Source: Clostridium aminobutyricum
GTDB taxonomy: Bacteria; Bacillota; Clostridia; Peptostreptococcales; Anaerovoracaceae
Direction of reading: 5' to 3'
NCBI RefSeq assembly: GCF_017255415.1
Contig: NZ_JAFJZZ010000003.1
Coordinates: 1-64,000, forward strand
Length of the DNA stretch: 64,000 nt
The notes under the pieces are model-generated. The model did no database searches, was not told where the DNA came from, and saw nothing but the letters and a program-made list of their open reading frames with translations. Position numbers and translations under genes: made by a program. This document shows positions 1-7,588 of this stretch, piece by piece (within the stretch, counting starts at the first letter, position 1; each line of letters opens with the position of its first letter).

Positions 1-122
1 GTGACCATTACTGTAGATAATGCAAGCAAGGGATACGGAGCGGCAGACCCAACGTTCACCGGAACAGTTGGTGAATTGGTAGCAGCAGGAGACCTTGGAA
101 CAGTAACGTATACTAGAACAAA
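1..122 (+). repeat. Direct repeat copy A inside MBG-repeat gene
   Basis: Bases 1-122 are identical to 481-602, a period of 480 bp (160 codons, in frame). The identity may extend left beyond the window. It encodes the first half of an MBG module. Confidence 0.95.
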
Positions 123-1824
123 CAGTGATGTGAACGACATCGGAACTTATGCCGATGTTATCACAGCAAACTATACGCCAAATGGCAACTACAATGTAAC
201 GGTAGTAAACGGAGACTTTGAAATCACAGCACTTCCGATGAGCGACGTAACGGCAGCAGGCTATGCAGCCCCATATGACGGAATAGCTCATGGAATCACC
301 GTAAGCGGAGCGCCGGACGGAGCAACCATCGAGTATAGCTTAGATGGAGCAACGAACTGGACGACAGCTAATCCGACTTACACGGATGTGACGGCGGCAA
401 CACCGGTGTACTACAGAGTAAGCAAAGTAGGCTATGCAACAGTAACCGGAAGCAAGACAGTAGAAATCACAGCAAAAGCAGTGACCATTACTGTAGATAA
501 TGCAAGCAAGGGATACGGAGCGGCAGACCCAACGTTCACCGGAACAGTTGGTGAATTGGTAGCAGCAGGAGACCTTGGAACAGTAACGTATACTAGAACA
601 AATAGTGATGTGAATACAGTAGGTAAGTATGAAGATGTAATCACAGCAGCCTACATCGCAAACAGCAACTATGAAGTAACAGTAGTGAAAGGTGATTTTG
701 AAATTACAGCTAAAGAATTAATCATCACTGCAGACAGTGCAAGCAAGAGATATGATGGTACAGCATTAACAGACAGTGGATGGCAAGACACTGAACCGAC
801 AGGACTTGTTAACGGAGATACGGTAATGTATGTATATGTATCAGGATCTGCAATCAATGTCGAGAGCAAACCAAATGTAGCGAGAAATGCGATTATATTA
901 ACGGCTGACTATGCAGAAAACGGAACAAGTTGGATTGCAAACTGGATTCAAGAAGCTATCTCCCAAGCAATGACTTTAGATGAAGCTATAACTAGTATAA
1001 GAGGAGAAATAGGTGCAGCAGATGTAACTTCAAACTATGCCATCACTTATGTTGACGGAACCTTGACCATTACTAGCGGAGGCGGTGGCGGTGGCCATAA
1101 TAACGGTGGCGGTTCCACAACAATCCAGGATGAAGACGTTCCGTTAGCAGGAACTCCTGAACTTAATAAAGCGGATCACTTCAACTATATTAAGGGATAT
1201 GAGGATGGAAAAGTTAAGGCTCAGAATAATATTACAAGAGAAGAAGTGGCAACCATCTTCTACAGATTATTGACAGATTCTTCAAGAGCAATTTACTTCA
1301 CACAGGATGAAGATTTCAGTGATGTTGCTTCTAACAGATGGTCCTTAAATGCTATCGCAACGTTAGCAAACGGCGGAATCATTGAAGGATACAATGATGG
1401 AACATTTGGTGCAACAAAAGCAATCACAAGGGCTGAATTTGCGACAATCGCATCCAGATTTGACACCCTTGAAGACGGAGACGGAACAACCTTTAGTGAT
1501 ATTTCAGGCAATTGGGCCGAAAAGTATATCAAGTCTGCTGCAAAGAAGGGCTGGATTACAGGTTACAATGATGGAACATTCAAGCCAACCCAAAATATCA
1601 CAAGAGCAGAAGCAATGACTTTAATCAATAGAGTTCTTGATAGAAGAGTGAACGAAGCCGGTCTAATCGATGGATATAAAGTATTCCCGGATAACAAGTC
1701 GACGGATTGGTTCTACTATCAGGTAATTGAAGCTACAAATAACCATGACTATGCAGAAAGACAGAGCATGTCTGACATGGAAACTTGGACCAAGATCAAA
1801 GAAGATAAGACTTGGACAGAATAA
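1..1824 (+). CDS. MBG-repeat / SLH-domain cell-surface protein, 5' end outside window
   Basis: This is the C-terminal 607 residues of a cell-wall surface protein; the frame is open at base 1, so the GTG there is only an internal Val codon. Extracellular MBG-type beta domains occupy about residues 1-78 and 161-237, separated by a different beta module (81-157) and followed by a more divergent MBG-like module from about 239. A Gly-rich linker (about 359-372) leads to three SLH motifs at about 389-425, 439-487 and 499-545, each with the family's GY.DG.F/K and ITR.E signatures. SLH triplets bind pyruvylated secondary wall polymer, so this protein is probably an S-layer or adhesin component anchored at its C terminus. 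The terminal tail is polar with no sorting signal. The first and third modules are almost identical in DNA sequence. A strong terminator follows, so the gene ends its transcript. Confidence 0.88.
   Translation: MTITVDNASKGYGAADPTFTGTVGELVAAGDLGTVTYTRTNSDVNDIGTYADVITANYTPNGNYNVTVVNGDFEITALPMSDVTAAGYAAPYDGIAHGITVSGAPDGATIEYSLDGATNWTTANPTYTDVTAATPVYYRVSKVGYATVTGSKTVEITAKAVTITVDNASKGYGAADPTFTGTVGELVAAGDLGTVTYTRTNSDVNTVGKYEDVITAAYIANSNYEVTVVKGDFEITAKELIITADSASKRYDGTALTDSGWQDTEPTGLVNGDTVMYVYVSGSAINVESKPNVARNAIILTADYAENGTSWIANWIQEAISQAMTLDEAITSIRGEIGAADVTSNYAITYVDGTLTITSGGGGGGHNNGGGSTTIQDEDVPLAGTPELNKADHFNYIKGYEDGKVKAQNNITREEVATIFYRLLTDSSRAIYFTQDEDFSDVASNRWSLNAIATLANGGIIEGYNDGTFGATKAITRAEFATIASRFDTLEDGDGTTFSDISGNWAEKYIKSAAKKGWITGYNDGTFKPTQNITRAEAMTLINRVLDRRVNEAGLIDGYKVFPDNKSTDWFYYQVIEATNNHDYAERQSMSDMETWTKIKEDKTWTE
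481..602 (+). repeat. Direct repeat copy B inside MBG-repeat gene
   Basis: This is the second identical copy of the 122-bp unit. Similarity decays after base 602, where the two modules diverge. Such perfect in-frame repeats can expand or contract by recombination. Confidence 0.95.
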
Positions 1825-1867
1825 TGTAGCGTACAGATTTTAAGTATACCCTTTCAACAAGCGAAAG

Positions 1868-1893
1868 CGAGCAGGATTTTCCTGCTCGTTTTT
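1868..1893 (+). terminator. Intrinsic terminator after SLH protein gene
   Basis: An 8-bp stem CGAGCAGG / CCTGCTCG with a 5-nt loop is followed by five T residues, 44 bases after the stop codon. Confidence 0.9.
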
Positions 1894-2138
1894 ATATGGG
1901 GTAAAAAATCATATATTCTTTTCATAGTAGAAAATATAAGTAACATTTGCTTGAAAAATCTTAAAAAATATGGTAAAATTTAAGAAAAAAATATGGGATA
2001 AGACTGCTTTGGAAAGATGATATTAAAGGATTTTTTTTCATAATAATCAAAATTATGAGGGAAGACACGTATCTGCCTGAAGAACACTGGAAAATTGATT
2101 TTTCAACGTCTACACCTTTAAATAATTATAGAATCGAA

Positions 2139-2167
2139 TTGATTTTTTTGCTAAATTGATATATAAT
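2139..2167 (+). promoter_or_regulatory. Promoter of BTAD regulator gene
   Basis: TTGATT, a 17-bp spacer, then TATAAT (2162-2167) matches a vegetative sigma-A promoter 57 bp before the regulator's ATG. The rest of the 1894-2223 gap is AT-rich and I see nothing else in it. Confidence 0.65.
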
Positions 2168-2223
2168 TATGGCGTATAGGTTGTTGACAGATTTTGTGTT
2201 TTTTGGAAAAGAGATTTAATATT

Positions 2224-3435
2224 ATGAAGGAAAAATTGTCAGATGTAAATCAGCTAGAGATATACATGCTAGGACGCTTTGCATTAGTTCATGAAGGTAA
2301 AGTTGTACTGGAAGATGAGGGCCGGACCCACAAGGTTTGGACGCTCCTTGGATATTTGTTGGCTCATCACAATCGAAAGCTTGGACCGCAAGAATTGCCG
2401 GAATTATTATGCGGCGATGACAGAAGCAATGACCCGGCTAGGACAGTGAAAAATTTAGTTTACAGATTGCGTTGCATGCTTGCTGACAGTGAGCTTCCGG
2501 AGCAAAACTACATATTGCAAAAAGGCGGCATTTATGGGTGGAATATAGAATTAAATTACACCATTGATGTGAATGAGTTTACTAATAAGTATCAAACTGC
2601 GGTGAGAATGCATGATGATCCCGATGGAGCATTGAAATTATATTTGGAAGCATTGCGGCTATATAAAGGCAAATTTATGCCTCATGCGGCCTATGATGAG
2701 TGGGCGGTTACTCTAACCACCTACTATCATCGAGTATTTTTAGATGCTGTTTTTTCAACTTATAAATTGTTGGAGCAAAAGCAGGACTTTACTACAATGC
2801 TGCCTATTTGTGAAAAAGCAATTTCTATTGACCCTTATGAGGAAGAAGTTTATAAAATTTATATACATTGTCTAACAAAGCTGGGACGACATAAAGATGC
2901 ACTTTCTGCATATGAGGCGATTACAAGCCGATTATATGATGATATGGGTGTAAACCCTTCGAAAGAACTGAGGAGTTTATATCGAGAAATTGTTAAAACG
3001 TTGAAAAGCGTAGAAACCGATATCATGATTATTAAGGAAGATTTGAACGAAGGCGGAAACGTCAACTGCTGTTACTATTGCCCTTATGAAATTTTCAAGG
3101 ATATCTATCGATTTATAGCAAGAGGTGTGGAGCGTACAGGGACTTCTTTCTTTATCATGCTTTGTACTTTAACGGACAATAAGGATGAAATGCCAAGTAT
3201 ACAGTACCTTGGGGAAGCCATGGAAAACTTGAAGTTTTGTATTGGAACCAGTTTACGTAAAAGTGACGTTTTTGCGAGGTACAGCAATTCACAGTATGTT
3301 ATCATGTTGCCGGGAACCTCTTACGAGAATGGACAAATGGTGGGTGAAAGAATTTTGAATTCATATAAAAAAAATAAGAGCAGTAAGCATGTAAAATTAC
3401 ATTATAAGCTTAATCCGCTCGATCCCAAAATCTAA
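2224..3435 (+). CDS. BTAD-family transcriptional regulator with degenerate GGDEF-like tail
   Basis: This is a predicted DNA-binding regulator of 403 residues. The N-terminal ~100 residues form an OmpR-like winged helix (IYMLGRFALVHEG then HKVWTLLGYLL), as in SARP/DnrI and many clostridial regulators. Residues ~110-260 are a TPR-rich BTAD domain, recognisable by the end motif DDMGVNPSKELRSLYREI. The C-terminal ~120 residues resemble a GGDEF fold: RKSDVFARYSNSQYVIMLPG aligns with the GGDEF region, but the catalytic GGDEF is replaced by SNSQY, so it is probably sensory or structural. ATG 2224 is preferred over an in-frame TTG at 2194 because a purine-rich GGAAAAGAG lies 12 bases before it. Such regulators often sit beside surface protein genes; control of the upstream SLH protein or downstream pilus locus is inference. 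Confidence 0.75.
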   Translation: MKEKLSDVNQLEIYMLGRFALVHEGKVVLEDEGRTHKVWTLLGYLLAHHNRKLGPQELPELLCGDDRSNDPARTVKNLVYRLRCMLADSELPEQNYILQKGGIYGWNIELNYTIDVNEFTNKYQTAVRMHDDPDGALKLYLEALRLYKGKFMPHAAYDEWAVTLTTYYHRVFLDAVFSTYKLLEQKQDFTTMLPICEKAISIDPYEEEVYKIYIHCLTKLGRHKDALSAYEAITSRLYDDMGVNPSKELRSLYREIVKTLKSVETDIMIIKEDLNEGGNVNCCYYCPYEIFKDIYRFIARGVERTGTSFFIMLCTLTDNKDEMPSIQYLGEAMENLKFCIGTSLRKSDVFARYSNSQYVIMLPGTSYENGQMVGERILNSYKKNKSSKHVKLHYKLNPLDPKI

Positions 3436-3502
3436 TACTTGGTTTTAATATTTGTTTTCAGACAAGATTATAGTTAAGAATAATAGAATTAAGGTGATTA
3501 AA

Positions 3503-4480
3503 ATGATTGTTGCGAAAAAACGAATAATGGTTTGCTTGATTGCAATTACAGTGATGGTCACTCCTTGTCTCACTGCGTGTGGACAGGAAAATGAACTCAC
3601 AGAAAAAGTAATTGCGGCAGAAGAAGTTATCATAGAAGGTGAAGCCGTACCTCTTGCCAATGTTCCTGAAAAAGCAACAATTCTCGTTCCGATTGCTTCA
3701 GGCACGACGACTTATGAAGGCGGGAGTGTTTTGATGGATGCTTCCAATACTAGTCAAGGCTATGTCATGATTAAATATACTGGGAAGAATGACAAAATTA
3801 AAGTACAGGTAACAAAGGGCTCCGGAACCACGTATACATATAACTTAAATGCCAGAGATGCATATGAGGTTTTTCCGCTTACGGAAGGCGATGGAAGCTA
3901 TAGTGTCAAGGTTTTTGAGAATCTATCCGGATCTAAATATTCGCAAGCTTTCAGCAAGAGTGTGAACGTAAAGCTTACCAATCAATTTCTTCCGTTCCTT
4001 TATCCGAACCAATATGTGAACTTTACAGCAAATAGCGAGACGGTGAAACAAGGTTTAGAAGTTACAAAGGATACGAAAGATGATTTGAAAAAAGTGGAAC
4101 TGGTTTATGACTATGTGGTAGGAGGTTTTACGTACGATAAAGTAAAAGCAAAAACGGTTGCTTCGGGATATTTACCGGAGGTAGACAATGTTCTTGCGAA
4201 AAAGAAGGGCATTTGTTTTGATTATGCGGCAGTAATGACTACCATGCTCCGCTCACAGAACATTCCATGCAAGCTTGTAGTCGGGTATACCGGAGACATT
4301 TATCATGCTTGGATTAATGTTTATACGGATGAGTCCGGATGGGTAGACGGAATGATTTTCTTTGACGGAAATAAGTGGCAAATGATGGACCCTACCTTTG
4401 CATCATCAGGTAAAAAGAGCGAGTCTATCATGAAATATATAGGAGATGGAAGTAATTATACAGCGAAGTATGCGTATTAG
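3503..4480 (+). CDS. Transglutaminase-like domain lipoprotein
   Basis: This is a 325-residue predicted lipoprotein. A basic start, a hydrophobic stretch and the lipobox LTAC (Cys about residue 26) indicate export and lipidation. The C-terminal third has the transglutaminase/protease-like triad in order: Cys238 in KKGICFDYA, His268 in YHAWINVY and Asp296 in QMMDPTF. The middle is beta-rich and unassigned. Proteins of this class cleave or cross-link peptides at the cell surface; the substrate is unknown. ATG 3503 has AAGGTG six bases upstream, so it is chosen over a TTG at 3452. The gene sits 67 bp after the BTAD regulator and may be read with it. An actual peptidase or cross-linking activity cannot be decided from sequence. 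Confidence 0.8.
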   Translation: MIVAKKRIMVCLIAITVMVTPCLTACGQENELTEKVIAAEEVIIEGEAVPLANVPEKATILVPIASGTTTYEGGSVLMDASNTSQGYVMIKYTGKNDKIKVQVTKGSGTTYTYNLNARDAYEVFPLTEGDGSYSVKVFENLSGSKYSQAFSKSVNVKLTNQFLPFLYPNQYVNFTANSETVKQGLEVTKDTKDDLKKVELVYDYVVGGFTYDKVKAKTVASGYLPEVDNVLAKKKGICFDYAAVMTTMLRSQNIPCKLVVGYTGDIYHAWINVYTDESGWVDGMIFFDGNKWQMMDPTFASSGKKSESIMKYIGDGSNYTAKYAY

Positions 4481-4520
4481 CTGGAATAAAGGAACAGGAG
4501 GGCAGATGTAATATTTGCCC

Positions 4521-4749
4521 TTTTTCAGCATCTGACCTACCAACAATTTATTTTATAAATTGGGTTAGGTCATTCTACGATAAAAATCTATGCTTTAAAA
4601 AACATGATTTTTCAGCATCTGACCTACCAACAATTTACTTCATAAATTGGGTTAGGTCATTCTACGATAAAAATCTATGCTTTAAAAAAACATGATTTTT
4701 CAGCATCTGACCTACCAACAATTTACTTCATAAATTGGGTTAGGTCATT
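4521..4749 (+). repeat. Three tandem 87/88-bp hairpin-containing units
   Basis: Units begin at about 4526, 4613 and 4701; the first two run 87 and 88 bp and the third is cut after ~49 bp, ending exactly at the ribosome binding site of the pilus operon. Each unit carries an imperfect hairpin with arms TGACCTA and TAGGTCA flanking AATTTA / TAAATT. The full units also carry a second hairpin with arms AAAAATC and GATTTTT enclosing ATG / CAT. Copies differ at only a few bases. They lie between a finished gene and an operon start, so they are likely transcribed as leader RNA. There is no protein-coding frame in them. Confidence 0.92.
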
Positions 4750-4760
4750 AAGGAGAGAAA

Positions 4761-5789
4761 ATGAGAGCGAGAGAATTATCAGCATTTTGCATGCAGATAT
4801 CATTTCTATTGGATGCAGGCATTTCTCTTGATGGAGGCCTTGCTATAGTAGCGGAGGATGCGTCTACAGCAAAAGAAAAGAATATGCTTATGAAAATGTC
4901 AGAGGAAGTTGAACTGGGAGATTCTTTAGCGACAGTGCTTGAAAGGACTCAAGAATTTCCTCCTTACGTTGTCAAAATGGCGCAAGTGGGGCAGGAAACA
5001 GGGACGTTGGAAGTAGTGATGCGCTCTCTTGCCGATTATTATGATAAAGAGAGTACGATGGCAGAAAACATAAAAAATGCCATCACCTATCCCATGATTA
5101 TGATTTTCATGTTGATTCTGGTTTTGTTTGTGTTGCTTACGAAGGTGATGCCGATCTTTGAGGGAGTTTATGAACAGCTCGGTGCCCAATTGTCTCCTCT
5201 GACCAAAAGTGCGGTTCAGGTGGGAACTATTGCTAGCGGCATTGCTTTGGCTGTTATATTAACTCTAGGTCTCTCCGCCTTGTTCATTGCTTTCTTTTCG
5301 AGAAAAGGAAACCAGCTGAAGTGGACAGAACAGCTTATTAGGTTGATAAAGGAGAAGAGCAGTATCGCCGGAATGTTGGCAAAGCGAAGATTTACGGCTA
5401 TATTAGCAATATCCATAAAAAGTGGATTAGAAACCGATAAGGGTGTTGAGATGGCTGCTGAATTAATCAACCAATCTAAAATTCATGAAAAAATAGTACA
5501 CTGTAAAGAAGAACTTGTTTCAGGAACAAATCTTTATGATGCATTAAAGGCAACAGAAATCTTTAAAGGAATGGACTTGCAAATGATAAAAGTCGGCAGC
5601 CGCTCCGGAAAGTTAGATGCGGTTTTCGACCAACTGTCTAAAACCTATGAAGAAGAGGCAGATCAGCTTATTGACAGCAAGATCGCCAGATTTGAACCGA
5701 CCATGGTTATTATATTAGCTATAACTGTTGGCTTGATCTTACTCTCTGTTATGATGCCACTGGTAGGTATCATGGCGGCAATAGGTTAG
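4761..5789 (+). CDS. pilC: PilC/GspF-type inner-membrane platform protein
   Basis: This is a 342-residue polytopic membrane protein of the T2SS-F/PilC family, which anchors the pilus assembly ATPase to the membrane. Two homologous cytoplasmic F domains (about 1-100 and 205-310) precede membrane segments at about 107-133, 154-179 and 314-340. The family pattern is visible in LSAFCMQISFLLDAGISL, in EVELGDSLATVLE and in QMIKVGSRSGKLDAVF. The length is shorter than typical PilC (~400), as is common in Gram-positive pilus loci. AAGGAG lies five bases before the ATG and directly abuts the third hairpin repeat. It is the first gene of a six-gene operon ending with a PilT-type ATPase. Confidence 0.85.
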   Translation: MRARELSAFCMQISFLLDAGISLDGGLAIVAEDASTAKEKNMLMKMSEEVELGDSLATVLERTQEFPPYVVKMAQVGQETGTLEVVMRSLADYYDKESTMAENIKNAITYPMIMIFMLILVLFVLLTKVMPIFEGVYEQLGAQLSPLTKSAVQVGTIASGIALAVILTLGLSALFIAFFSRKGNQLKWTEQLIRLIKEKSSIAGMLAKRRFTAILAISIKSGLETDKGVEMAAELINQSKIHEKIVHCKEELVSGTNLYDALKATEIFKGMDLQMIKVGSRSGKLDAVFDQLSKTYEEEADQLIDSKIARFEPTMVIILAITVGLILLSVMMPLVGIMAAIG

Positions 5790-5801
5790 GAGTGAGTGTA
5801 T

Positions 5802-6089
5802 ATGAAGAATTACATCGTATCAATAGCCGCTTTTTTATGCATCCTATCTGTATTTTTATATGCTGTATCAGGACTTTCGCAGCGATCCGTGATAGAAGGA
5901 GCTGTTACATTAGAAAATGCCATTAAACGTGCATCGGTGCAATGTTATGCTATTGAGGGACGATATCCGTCTTCTGTAGAGTATCTGGTAAAAAATTATG
6001 GGCTTCAAATTGATGAAAAAAAATATGCCGTATTCTATGAAGGCTTTGCATCAAATATAATGCCTGACATTACCGTTAGTGTTCGATAG
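5802..6089 (+). CDS. Small pilin-like membrane protein
   Basis: This 95-residue protein has one N-terminal hydrophobic segment (about residues 3-22) followed by a short soluble domain (TLENAIKRASVQCYAIEGRYPSS), a layout like minor pilins. No classical prepilin peptidase site (G followed by F-T-L-E) is visible, and the hydrophobic helix starts almost at residue 1. It lies 12 bp after the platform gene and directly before a related small membrane protein. ATG 5802 is preferred over GTG 5796 because AGGAG is then 8 bases away. The family is not recognised with certainty. Confidence 0.65.
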   Translation: MKNYIVSIAAFLCILSVFLYAVSGLSQRSVIEGAVTLENAIKRASVQCYAIEGRYPSSVEYLVKNYGLQIDEKKYAVFYEGFASNIMPDITVSVR

Positions 6090-6099
6090 GAGTGGCAGG

Positions 6100-6588
6100 A
6101 TGGGAAAAAACCAGAAAACAGGCAGGCGTCAGTCTGTACAATTTTTATTTATGATGGTACTGTTCTTTGCAATGTCGATCTGCGCGTTATTTACGATATT
6201 ACTTGGGGCGCAGGTATATCAAAATATAACAGACCGTATGGAACAAAATTTTGTCGGAACCACGGCGTTGTCGTATATCTCCAATAAGGTCAAGCAGGGG
6301 GATGAAGCTGGAATGGTTTCTGTTGTGACAATAGAAGGAACCTCGGTATTAAAAATCAATCAGATTTATGGGGAAGACATATACAGTACGCTGATATATT
6401 ATAGAGATGGACAGATAAAAGAATTGTTTAGTAAAGAAGACAGCGGACTCACTTTAGATGATGGGATGGACATCATGAAATCGGAAGGCATCCACTTTAA
6501 GCTGCTTAAAAAAAATCTGCTGGAGGTGGAGACCGACGGTAAAAATAGCGGTTCAATGATTCTGACCTTGCGAAGCGGGGAGGTCTGA
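6100..6588 (+). CDS. DUF4860-like pilus-operon membrane protein
   Basis: This 162-residue protein has a basic N terminus (KNQKTGRRQS), one membrane segment at about residues 16-38 and an extracytoplasmic beta-rich domain (YISNKVKQGDEAGMVSVV then LKINQIYGEDIYSTLIYY). The pattern resembles the DUF4860 family found in clostridial pilus operons; this assignment is from memory of the family and not verified. The start is placed at ATG 6100 with AGGAG seven bases upstream; the upstream coding sequence ends at 6089. It is probably a minor pilin or assembly subunit. Confidence 0.65.
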   Translation: MGKNQKTGRRQSVQFLFMMVLFFAMSICALFTILLGAQVYQNITDRMEQNFVGTTALSYISNKVKQGDEAGMVSVVTIEGTSVLKINQIYGEDIYSTLIYYRDGQIKELFSKEDSGLTLDDGMDIMKSEGIHFKLLKKNLLEVETDGKNSGSMILTLRSGEV

Positions 6589-6589
6589 C

Positions 6590-7051
6590 ATGCGCAATAG
6601 AAATTACGCCAAATCTCAATTATTCCTTATGGAGTTCATTGTAGTTATCTTGTTTTTCGCTCTGTGTGCTTCCATTTGCATCAGTGCTTTTGTAAAAGCC
6701 GACAATATGAGCAGAGAGAGCAAGGAATTGAATCATGCTTTAATTTTAGCCCAGAGTGCCGCCGAAACAATAAAAGGAGTAGAAGTTGGAGACGTTGACA
6801 GATTATCGGATATTACCGGTTTACATAAAGTGAAAGAAAATATGTATCGCGGGTATTACTCTAAAAATTTCAAAATCATAGAGGACAGTGAAGGAAATAT
6901 TTCGGACAGTGAGGATATGATTTATGTAATGGAAGTCAAACTTGCGATGGAGAATAAGATGTTGACCGCTGAGATAATGGTACGAAACAAGAACGCTCAA
7001 AACTCTGTTTGCGAGCTAGAGGTAAAAAAGTATTTGCCTGAAGAGGTGTAA
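6590..7051 (+). CDS. Pilin-like single-pass membrane protein
   Basis: This 153-residue protein begins MRNRNYAKSQLFLMEFIVVI: a short basic leader, then a hydrophobic helix (about 11-32) with a Glu near its start, as in type IV pilins where a conserved Glu5 sits in the helix. A soluble domain with the ALILAQSAAETIKG helix follows, then a beta-rich part ending in VKKYLPEEV. There is no clear G/E cleavage site. It starts one base after the previous stop, with GGGGAGG as ribosome binding site, so translation is coupled. It is probably a pseudopilin; its exact role is unknown. Confidence 0.65.
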   Translation: MRNRNYAKSQLFLMEFIVVILFFALCASICISAFVKADNMSRESKELNHALILAQSAAETIKGVEVGDVDRLSDITGLHKVKENMYRGYYSKNFKIIEDSEGNISDSEDMIYVMEVKLAMENKMLTAEIMVRNKNAQNSVCELEVKKYLPEEV

Positions 7052-7052
7052 T

Positions 7053-7559
7053 ATGTTTGAGTGGAGAGCAAAAGAAAAGAAGAAATCCTATGCACAAATT
7101 CAACTGGGCACTAGCTCACTTGTGCTGATATTCACGGTACTTTGTTTAGTGATTTTTTCAACCCTTTCCTTGGCCAGTGCAAAAGCCGATCATAAACTTG
7201 CACAGAAGAACCAAGAGAGTGTAATGGACTATTATGCAGCAGATGGAAAAGCAGAGGAAATCCTTAAGGAAATCAACGAGTCTGCCGTTGGATTTAAGGC
7301 TAATTCAACCGATTACGCACAGTTTCAGGCATTGCTGTACGAAAAGTTCGGGGATGCGTATGACAGTGAAAGTAATCGGTTAAATTATACGGTAGACATA
7401 AATGAAGAGCAAATTATTTTGGTGTGCCTGCAATTTTTGGACTATAGCCAGATAGGCGAAGGCAAAGAAAATTATAAGATCATATCCTGGTTCGTACAAA
7501 ATAAAGTAGATTATGAGGTGGATGACAGGTTGCCTGTTTGGGATGGAGGAACTGTCTAA
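7053..7559 (+). CDS. Pilin-like (PilX-type layout) membrane protein
   Basis: This 168-residue protein has a basic N terminus (WRAKEKKKSYAQ), one membrane helix at about residues 20-42 and a helix ASAKADHKLAQKNQESVMDYYAADGKAEEIL, the arrangement seen in PilX-like minor pilins that prime pilus assembly. The remaining domain is acidic. It lies one base after the preceding gene and 29 bp before the ATPase gene, clearly in the same operon. Assignment as a minor pilin is by context and topology; no family signature is certain. Confidence 0.62.
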   Translation: MFEWRAKEKKKSYAQIQLGTSSLVLIFTVLCLVIFSTLSLASAKADHKLAQKNQESVMDYYAADGKAEEILKEINESAVGFKANSTDYAQFQALLYEKFGDAYDSESNRLNYTVDINEEQIILVCLQFLDYSQIGEGKENYKIISWFVQNKVDYEVDDRLPVWDGGTV

Positions 7560-7588
7560 CCTTATAGTAGTTGAATGGAGAGTTTGCT

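Noticed and set aside
1-3. GTG at base 1 as a start codon
   Set aside because: The same codon recurs inside the gene at 481 as part of the repeat; the protein lacks a signal peptide here, so the true start is upstream of the window.
4521-4749. Tandem repeats could be a small CRISPR array
   Set aside because: Units are 87-88 bp and contiguous with no unique spacers; there are no cas genes.
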